Source: Bacteroidota bacterium (GTDB lineage Bacteria; Bacteroidota; Ignavibacteria; Ignavibacteriales; Ignavibacteriaceae). From it: a stretch of 64,000 nt of DNA. Made by a program: the position numbers and the translations under genes. The DNA lies in NCBI GenBank assembly GCA_021824145.1, contig JAKALM010000009.1, forward strand, positions 62,001 through 126,000, in the 5' to 3' direction. Positions 57,602 through 64,000 of this stretch are shown one piece after another. Each line of letters begins with the position of its first letter. The stretch's first letter is position 1. The notes under the pieces were generated by a model. That model was given only the letters and a program-made list of their open reading frames with translations, was not told the DNA's origin and did no database searches.

Positions 57602-60340
57602 TTATTGTGGGTTTGGTCCTTCGCTTACTTGAACAAAACCTTTCGGTCTTACCCATTTTGCAAAAGCATTTTTAACATCATTAGAAGTAAGCTTTAAATA
57701 TATTTTTGCAGCAACAAAGGGTTCATCCAATGGTAAATCTTCAACTGAACGTGAAAGCAATCCCAATGCAATACTATTTAAGCTCGATTCAGAAAGAGGT
57801 ATCTCTCTCATAAGCATTGATTTTGCTTGTTCTAGCTCGTAAGGAGTTACAACTTTTTCTTGCATCTGTTTTAAATCTCGAACAATGATAGTTTTTGCTT
57901 TTGATACATTTTGAGGATCGCAGCCATAATTCACTTCATAAGTTGAACGTGTTTTTCCAATGTTAAACGAAGAAGATACGTAATATACTAAACCAGCGTT
58001 TTCCCTTAAATCTTTATAAAATCTTGTTGCATAAAAAGCACCGCCTAATATGTGATTACCAAGTTGAAGTGCATAATAGTCTGGATTTGATCTTGTTAAA
58101 CCAAGTGTCTCTGCTAGTGTTACTTTATCCTGCACACGACTTTTATTTGGAACAGCAGAAATTGAGGGTTTATTTTCAGGTACTGATGGAAGCTCTGTTT
58201 CAGGCTTAGGACCTTCACTTTTCCAATCTGCAAAATATTTTTCAATAACTTCTTTCGCCTTTTCTGGTGTTACATTTCCAATAACAACAATTGTTGTAAG
58301 ATCTGGTCGATAAACTTTTGAATAATAATTCTGAACATCTTTCAGACTTAAAGAATTTACTGTTTCTGGTGTTGTCTCTCTTTGCACAGGATCATTTGGA
58401 GGATAAAGCGCAGCATCTAATGCCTTTCCGGTCAAATAATCCGGGCTTTTAAGTTCTCCTGCAACGGTTGCTGCAGTTTGTTGCTTAATTATGTTAAATG
58501 CATGTTCCGGTAATCCTGGATTAAGTTCATTATCAGCTAAAAGTTTTACGCCTTCTTCAAAATGATTTGATAGGACATGCAAAGAAAAACTTGTGCCTGC
58601 ATTTTCATCAGCTCCAATATTGTCAAGAGCTTTTTGAAATGATATGCGATCGAGTGTTTTGGAACCATATGAAAACAATTGGCCCAAAACACTCGCCACA
58701 CCTTCCTGCCCTCTAGGTGTTTGCAAATCCGAATTACTTTTTATACTACCGTAAACACTTATTGTATTACTAATATTTTCATTTTGAACAATTAATTTCA
58801 ATCCGTTCGGCAAAACGGTAATTGTTGGTTTAACAACCGAAGTGGGAACTGTTAACCTGCTTAATGCTTTTTCTGCCCAAACCGGCAGTTTAACTGCTTT
58901 TGGATTTTTCGGCGCAAATGATTCTTGTCCGCCAAAACCTTTTTGCGAAATTGGCTTGCCTGATGATTGAGGAGTTAATATCGCATAGATTGCATGGCTG
59001 GGGTCAAGAAATTTTCTTGCAACTCGATTTACATCTTCAACTGTTACTTTTTCTAAAGCATCAATGTCTTCCTGAGGAGATTGTTTACCTTCTGATGCCA
59101 AAGCTTCTGACCAAACCGAAGCAAGCCCAGATACAGAATTTTTTTGAAATTCGAAATCTGAAAGTTCATGTTTCTTTTCTGCTTCAACTAAATCGTCAGA
59201 AAAACCTTTTTTAATATTATCACTAAGAATTGACTGAACTTCATTAATCAATGATTTTGAATCGGCACCTTTGGGAAATACTGCTAATCCAAATCCTAGC
59301 CCCGCTTTAGGAAGATCACTGTATTGAAAACCTGCATATAATGCCTTCCCTTCTGGAACTAATTTTGAAAATAGATCGCCGCGCTGATTACTCAAAACAT
59401 CAGAAAGAATTTGTGCGGCTGCATAATCAGGACTATCACTTCCAGGCATGCGAAATGTTATTATTGCCAAGCCATAAGGCAAATCAGTCGGAAGATTTAA
59501 AGTATCTGGTGTAATTGGTTCAAGATTTACTTCTGGCCTGTTTGGCAATTCCCTCGAAGGAATATTTTCAAATAAATTTTTTACTTCATCTAGAGCTTTT
59601 TGAGGCTGAACATCTCCAACAATAACTAGAATTGCGTTATTTGGTGCATACCACGAGTTATGAAAATTTTTCAACATAGCTCCAGTAGTTTTATCAAATG
59701 AAGGACGAGTTCCTAATGCATCGTGTTCGTAGGGTGTGCCTTTAAATAATGCAGATAATAATTTTGAATAAAAAACATATTGTGGATTGGAAAGATCTTG
59801 TGCAACTTCTTGTTCAATCGCCCCGCGTTCATTCTTCCAAAGAGAATCTGTGGATAGAACATCCTTCATTCGAATTGCTTCAATATGCAGTGCAACGTCT
59901 AAATCTTCTGAAGGTACTGTGAAAAAATATTGTGTAATATTTTGTCTTGTGTCAGCATTGAAATCTCCACCCATAGCTGCAGTAATGTCAGCCAATTGAT
60001 CAGCAGAAAGCTCTTTGCTTCCTCTAAACATCATATGCTCAAGTGCATGAGCAGTTCCTGGAAATCCTGCTGGAGCTTCATCAGAACCGACTAAATAATT
60101 TATTTCGGTTGTTACGACAGGTGCCAAAGCATTGCGCACAATTACAACACGCAATCCGTTTTTTAGTGTAGCACGAATAATATCATCATTATTGTTTGAT
60201 TTATTATTAACAGTATTGAATCCTGAAAACAAACAACCTATAAATAATATAAATAAAACACTACGAGTTTTTGTAATCGTATGAATATTTTTTGAGGTTG
60301 ACAGTTTTGTATGGATTGTTTTTTTCAATCTTGTTTTCAC
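57602..60340 (-). CDS. M16 family zinc peptidase, two-domain
   Basis: GTG start at 60340 with AAGGA upstream. The 912-residue protein has the inverted zinc motif HALEH (H98, E101, H102) and the downstream ligand E178 in ERGAIEQEV. A second, non-catalytic M16 half follows (about 500-900), with LPNGLKLIVQNE and the conserved YYSKVYRPDLTTIVVIGNVT. The N-terminus is basic for about 26 residues and then hydrophobic (VLFILFIGCLFSGF), so it is exported or membrane-anchored; the Cys is not in a good lipobox. It degrades peptides or small proteins. Confidence 0.92.
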   Translation of the reverse strand: MKTRLKKTIHTKLSTSKNIHTITKTRSVLFILFIGCLFSGFNTVNNKSNNNDDIIRATLKNGLRVVIVRNALAPVVTTEINYLVGSDEAPAGFPGTAHALEHMMFRGSKELSADQLADITAAMGGDFNADTRQNITQYFFTVPSEDLDVALHIEAIRMKDVLSTDSLWKNERGAIEQEVAQDLSNPQYVFYSKLLSALFKGTPYEHDALGTRPSFDKTTGAMLKNFHNSWYAPNNAILVIVGDVQPQKALDEVKNLFENIPSRELPNRPEVNLEPITPDTLNLPTDLPYGLAIITFRMPGSDSPDYAAAQILSDVLSNQRGDLFSKLVPEGKALYAGFQYSDLPKAGLGFGLAVFPKGADSKSLINEVQSILSDNIKKGFSDDLVEAEKKHELSDFEFQKNSVSGLASVWSEALASEGKQSPQEDIDALEKVTVEDVNRVARKFLDPSHAIYAILTPQSSGKPISQKGFGGQESFAPKNPKAVKLPVWAEKALSRLTVPTSVVKPTITVLPNGLKLIVQNENISNTISVYGSIKSNSDLQTPRGQEGVASVLGQLFSYGSKTLDRISFQKALDNIGADENAGTSFSLHVLSNHFEEGVKLLADNELNPGLPEHAFNIIKQQTAATVAGELKSPDYLTGKALDAALYPPNDPVQRETTPETVNSLSLKDVQNYYSKVYRPDLTTIVVIGNVTPEKAKEVIEKYFADWKSEGPKPETELPSVPENKPSISAVPNKSRVQDKVTLAETLGLTRSNPDYYALQLGNHILGGAFYATRFYKDLRENAGLVYYVSSSFNIGKTRSTYEVNYGCDPQNVSKAKTIIVRDLKQMQEKVVTPYELEQAKSMLMREIPLSESSLNSIALGLLSRSVEDLPLDEPFVAAKIYLKLTSNDVKNAFAKWVRPKGFVQVSEGPNPQ

Positions 60341-60507
60341 TACTTAATCCTTAATGATTAGTAAAAAGAATTGTTGGACAGATGTAATATTTGAAGTTTC
60401 AACTAAAATTTCTAAATATAAATTTCAATAGTAATTTTACTTAATATTAAAATTTATAGAGTTGCATTTCATCACAGGTAATAATTTTGATGAGTTTAAT
60501 GAAGGAA

Positions 60508-63288
60508 TTAATCTAAGAACTCTTTAAGATATTTTCCCGTCCAAGAATTTGGATTTTGAACAATTTTTTCTGGAGTTCCTGTAGCAACTATCTCGCCGCC
60601 TTTTTCTCCAGCATCTGGACCTAAATCAATTACATAATCAGCGCTTTTGATAATTTCCAAATTATGTTCAATTATAACAACGGAATTATTTCTTTCAATT
60701 AGCAAATTAAAACAATTAATAAGTTTTGAAATATCATTAAAATGAAGTCCGGTTGTCGGTTCATCAAAAATAAATAATGTATGCTGCCTTTCTCTTTGAG
60801 CAGTTAAATGAGCAGCTAATTTGATTCTTTGCGCTTCACCTCCCGATAGTGTATTTGATGGTTGTCCAAGTTTCAAATAACCTAAACCAACGAGAGAAAG
60901 CAATTCCATACTTTTAATTATTTTATCGTTCTTCTGGAAAAAGTCAACGGCTTCATCAACAGTCATATTGAGAACATCAATTAAATTTTTTCCGCGGTAA
61001 TTAATTTCTCTAATTTCTTTTTTGAATCTTGTGCCGTTACAGTCATCGCACTCAAGGTATAAATCCGCTAGGAACTGCATTTCAACTTTTATAAAACCAT
61101 CACCCTGACAAGTTTCACATCTTCCGCCAGGAACGTTGAACGAAAAATATCCAGGCTTATATCCTCTTGCTCTGGCTTGATGTGTTGATGCAAAAAGTTC
61201 TCTAATATGTTCATAAGCTTTTACATAACTTATCGGGTTTGATCTTGGAGTTTTACCGATTGGGGATTGATCTACAATTTCAATTTCATCAATAAACTCA
61301 ATTCCTTTAATATCTTTATACATTCCAACCTTAGCTGGTGCTTTGCCAAGTTGTTTTGCAATTCCTCCATATAAAACATCATGTATCAAAGTACTTTTTC
61401 CTGAGCCACTGACTCCAGTAATTACAACAAATTTATTTAGCGGAATTTCAACATCAATGTTTTTTAGATTATTTTCCCTCGCTCCAAAAATTTGTATAGA
61501 TTTTGTTTTTTTAGTATTTCTTTTAGTTGGAATTGGTATTTCTAATTTGCCTGAAAGATATTGTCCTGTAATTGAATTTTTATCCTTTAAAATATCTTCA
61601 ACAGTTCCCATTGCAATAATTTCTCCACCTTGGGTTCCTGCATTTGGTCCCATGTCTACTATTAAATCAGCAGATTGAATCATATCAGGATCATGTTCAA
61701 CTACCAATACTGTATTTCCAATATCTCTAAGATTTCTTAATAAATTAATAAGTTTAGAATTATCTCTTGGATGCAGACCAATGCTTGGTTCATCCAAAAC
61801 ATAAAGGGTTCCAACTAATGAAGATCCAAGTGAAGTTGCTAAATTAATTCTTTGTGTTTCGCCGCCGGAAAGTGTACTGCTTAAACGATCAAGAGTCAAA
61901 TAGCCAATACCAACATCATTTAAAAAAGTTAGTCTCTTTATAATCTCTTTTAGAATTCTTTCGCCAACTAAATTATCATATTCAGATAATTCAAGGTTTT
62001 TAAAAAAATTTAGCGATTGTTCTATTGGAATTTTTACAACATCATAAATTGATTTTCCTTCAATTTTAACCTGCAAGGCTTCTCTTCTTAACCTTGAACC
62101 TTTGCAGGCAGAACAAGTTGTATATCCTCTATACCGACTTAACAAAACTCTAATGTGCATTTTATAAGTTTTTGTTTCTAGCTTCTCAAAAAATTTATCA
62201 ATTCCGATATAGTCGGCGAATCCATTTCTAATTAATGTTACTTGCTCTGGATTAAGATTATTAAAAGGAACATTTATCGGAATATTAAATTGCTTAGCGC
62301 TTCTAATTAAGTCTCTCAAGTGTGTACCGTATTTTGCTGAACGGAATGGTGCAATTGCCCCTTCCATAATACTTAAATTTGGATTAGGTACAACTAAATT
62401 CATATCAACGCCGATGGTTTTACTAAAGCCTTGGCAAACCGGACAAGCGCCAAATGGATTATTAAATGAAAAAAATCTTGGCTCGGGTTCTTCGTATTTA
62501 ATTCCGCAGCATTCGTAGTATTTATTAAATTCTTTTTCTTCGCCATTATCAGCATTAATTAAGACTAATCTGTTTTCACCTTCTTTGAATGTTACTTCAA
62601 TTGCGTCGGAAAGTCTTTCCCTAACTTTACCTTTTTGTATTTTGAAGCGATCAATAACAACACTGATTTTATCTTTTTTCCCCGGAAGTTTTTCATCTGT
62701 ATTTAGATCGAATAATTTATTTTTAAAATAAATTCTAAAAAATCCTCTTTTCTTTAGAAGATCTATTTCTTCTTTTATAGTGTGTCCTTCATGCATATGA
62801 AGCGGAAATGCTAAATAAAATTTGGTTTCTTCTGGCTGTTCTTCCAGCCAATCTGAAACAGTTCCAGTTGTTGCTTTTTTAACTTCTTTACCGCATTCAA
62901 AGCAAATTGTTTTTCCGATTCTTGCGTAAAGCAATCTAAGATAATCATAAACTTCAGTAGTGGTACCGACAGTTGATCTTGTATTTTTAGCGCCGGTTTT
63001 TTGTTCAATTGCAACTGCCGGACTAATACCTTGAATAAAATCTACATCAGGTTTGTTCATTCTTTCAAGAAATTGTCTAGCATAAGCAGATAAACTTTCA
63101 ACATATCTTCGCTGGCCTTCCGCATAAATTGTATCAAACACAAGAGAAGATTTTCCGCTGCCGCTTACTCCGGTAAATACTACTAATTTATTTCGCGGAA
63201 GCTCGAAGCTTAAATTTTTTAAATTATGCTCACGAGCTCCTTTTATTATTATCTTTTTTTCTTTTTGAAAATTTTTAATATCTGCCAT
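60508..63288 (-). CDS. uvrA: UvrABC excinuclease subunit A
   Basis: The ATG at 63288 is preferred to the adjacent TTG at 63291. The 926-residue protein contains two ABC modules: Walker A GVSGSGKSSLVFDTIYAEGQ near the N-terminus and GVSGSGKSTLIHDVLYGG in the second half, with signatures LSGGETQRI and LSGGEAQRI. Zinc-binding Cys clusters occur in both (ACPVCQGF with CSACKGSR; CETCQGDG with CDDCNGTR). It recognises DNA lesions with UvrB. Its length is normal, and no uvrB or uvrC lies nearby. Confidence 0.97.
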   Translation of the reverse strand: MADIKNFQKEKKIIIKGAREHNLKNLSFELPRNKLVVFTGVSGSGKSSLVFDTIYAEGQRRYVESLSAYARQFLERMNKPDVDFIQGISPAVAIEQKTGAKNTRSTVGTTTEVYDYLRLLYARIGKTICFECGKEVKKATTGTVSDWLEEQPEETKFYLAFPLHMHEGHTIKEEIDLLKKRGFFRIYFKNKLFDLNTDEKLPGKKDKISVVIDRFKIQKGKVRERLSDAIEVTFKEGENRLVLINADNGEEKEFNKYYECCGIKYEEPEPRFFSFNNPFGACPVCQGFSKTIGVDMNLVVPNPNLSIMEGAIAPFRSAKYGTHLRDLIRSAKQFNIPINVPFNNLNPEQVTLIRNGFADYIGIDKFFEKLETKTYKMHIRVLLSRYRGYTTCSACKGSRLRREALQVKIEGKSIYDVVKIPIEQSLNFFKNLELSEYDNLVGERILKEIIKRLTFLNDVGIGYLTLDRLSSTLSGGETQRINLATSLGSSLVGTLYVLDEPSIGLHPRDNSKLINLLRNLRDIGNTVLVVEHDPDMIQSADLIVDMGPNAGTQGGEIIAMGTVEDILKDKNSITGQYLSGKLEIPIPTKRNTKKTKSIQIFGARENNLKNIDVEIPLNKFVVITGVSGSGKSTLIHDVLYGGIAKQLGKAPAKVGMYKDIKGIEFIDEIEIVDQSPIGKTPRSNPISYVKAYEHIRELFASTHQARARGYKPGYFSFNVPGGRCETCQGDGFIKVEMQFLADLYLECDDCNGTRFKKEIREINYRGKNLIDVLNMTVDEAVDFFQKNDKIIKSMELLSLVGLGYLKLGQPSNTLSGGEAQRIKLAAHLTAQRERQHTLFIFDEPTTGLHFNDISKLINCFNLLIERNNSVVIIEHNLEIIKSADYVIDLGPDAGEKGGEIVATGTPEKIVQNPNSWTGKYLKEFLD

Positions 63289-63437
63289 CAAGAAAAATGC
63301 TCTTTAATTTTACATTTATATAATATACAAAAGTATATCTTTATTAAGAGTTTAAAAAATTATTCACTTATTGAAGACCATTGGAAGGAATAAAAATTAT
63401 TAATTCAGCTGCTTATTAATTTCAATAAAATCAAAAT

Positions 63438-64000
63438 TTATTTTGTTTCGCTTTTTAATTTCTTCAAAGTTTCAATTTGATCATTCAGAATTTTTATTTT
63501 TTTATCCAGTTCTTGAAGTTTCGAATTGATATTATCCTCATATTCAGCTTTGTCCCAGTATCCTCGATTTTCAAAATAACTTTTGAATAACCAATTATGT
63601 TTTAATGCTTCCATATTTTCAGCAAGTCTTGATGCGCTGATTTTAGCATCTTCACTTGTTTTCTGAATATTTGATAAAATTGAAGAAACTGCAGTATCAT
63701 ATTTACCGCTGACAATTAATGAACCCAAAACACCTCTTCCACGATTTACATTTACAATAATTGTATCAACATTGGCAACAACTGAATTAACATTCTTTAC
63801 TACACTGCCCACTCCAATCCCCAGCGTATCAAAAACACCAATTATTCTTCCTAATTCATCTGTAATATTTTTTAAACTTTGATCGGCTTGTTTTGTTAAG
63901 CTGGACGCATTGTCATACAATGTTTCATCGTTTAAAAGTTTTCCAATTGAACCTTCGCCGCGATTAACTTTTCCGATAATTTCAGAAAGATCTTTCGTCA
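63438..64000 (-). CDS. MlaD/MCE-family lipid transport protein, C-terminal part (partial)
   Basis: The frame is open to the right window edge; upstream codons read KDLSEIIGKVNRGEGSIGKLL before the apparent start at 63920, so the gene begins outside the window. Repeated RGxGxLGxL-type segments (NRGEGSIGKLLNDETLYDN, NRGRGVLGSLIVSGKYD) and the helical tail are typical of the region after the MCE domain in MlaD-like proteins. The end is a coiled coil (LQELDKKIKILNDQIETLKK). Such proteins carry phospholipids between membranes. The MCE domain itself is not in view. Confidence 0.8.
   Translation of the reverse strand, partial: TKDLSEIIGKVNRGEGSIGKLLNDETLYDNASSLTKQADQSLKNITDELGRIIGVFDTLGIGVGSVVKNVNSVVANVDTIIVNVNRGRGVLGSLIVSGKYDTAVSSILSNIQKTSEDAKISASRLAENMEALKHNWLFKSYFENRGYWDKAEYEDNINSKLQELDKKIKILNDQIETLKKLKSETK

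Noticed and set aside
60200-60340. Lipoprotein signal in the M16 peptidase (LFIGC)
   Set aside because: Phe at -3 and Ile at -2 are a poor lipobox; plain signal or anchor is safer.
1-64000. CRISPR arrays, insertion sequences, prophage or integrase genes
   Set aside because: No direct-repeat array, transposase, terminal repeats or phage structural genes were seen anywhere in the window.

Overview
The window looks like chromosome from a low-GC member of the Bacteroidota/Chlorobi lineage, most likely class Ignavibacteria or a close relative. This is inferred from four things: type IX secretion (T9SS) C-terminal sorting domains, including one with the NYPNPFNPSTTIKY motif; a PorV/PorQ-family barrel; TonB-dependent receptors with CarboxypepD_reg N-terminal domains; and lipopolysaccharide genes (GT9 heptosyltransferase family, WaaA). 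Many starts have clear Shine-Dalgarno sequences (GGAGG, AAGGA). Several starts are TTG or GTG.

Layout. 1-8518: the end of an operon with a VCBS/FG-GAP protein (cut by the window edge), a secreted HExxH metalloprotease, and a cytochrome c maturation cluster ccmABCDEF. The cluster includes a 52-codon ccmD with a TTG start and a CcmE with a CxxxY heme motif, and it ends at a strong bidirectional terminator. 8554-10911 (minus): a small outer-membrane barrel protein and a TPR-array protein. 11284-16399 (plus): a TonB-dependent receptor, a CHASE2/FecR gene pair and an ArsR-type metal regulator. 16396-25817: a glycan-degradation cluster (minus: alpha/beta hydrolase, GH92, and a CBM9-like gene broken by an amber codon; plus: a divergent GH2). 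25888-26811: tRNA-Asn with its terminator, then a decayed MacB-type permease. 26840-33225 (minus): an outer-membrane trio of TonB receptor, large secreted protein and PorV/PorQ barrel. 33507-37848 (plus): a ROK-fold protein lacking its catalytic and zinc residues, then a large T9SS-exported protein with a four-fold internal repeat.

38012-50384 is housekeeping and envelope: leuS, serS, two ABC half-exporters that look like a heterodimer with a 2-hydroxyacid dehydrogenase gene between them, fructose-1,6-bisphosphatase, a 90-residue unknown protein, and a GT9/WaaA pair. 50481-64000 (minus): isoaspartyl peptidase, Nudix hydrolase, Gdx-type SMR transporter with an Mpo1-like protein, PLP decarboxylase, a translationally coupled aminotransferase/PEP carboxykinase pair, M16 peptidase, UvrA, and the C-terminal part of an MlaD/MCE protein running off the window end.

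How the genes fit together. The ccm genes would transfer heme to apocytochromes outside the membrane. The GH92/GH2/hydrolase cluster would break down mannose- and galactose-type glycans outside the cytoplasm. The aminotransferase, PckA and Fbp can carry carbon from aspartate or oxaloacetate toward hexose. No complete novel defence or mobile system is visible. The least conventional items are the CxxxY-type reduced Ccm system coupled to a secreted protease, the ROK pseudokinase beside a four-repeat exported protein, the TonB/secreted-protein/PorV trio, the CHASE2-FecR pair without an output domain, and the two kinds of gene decay.
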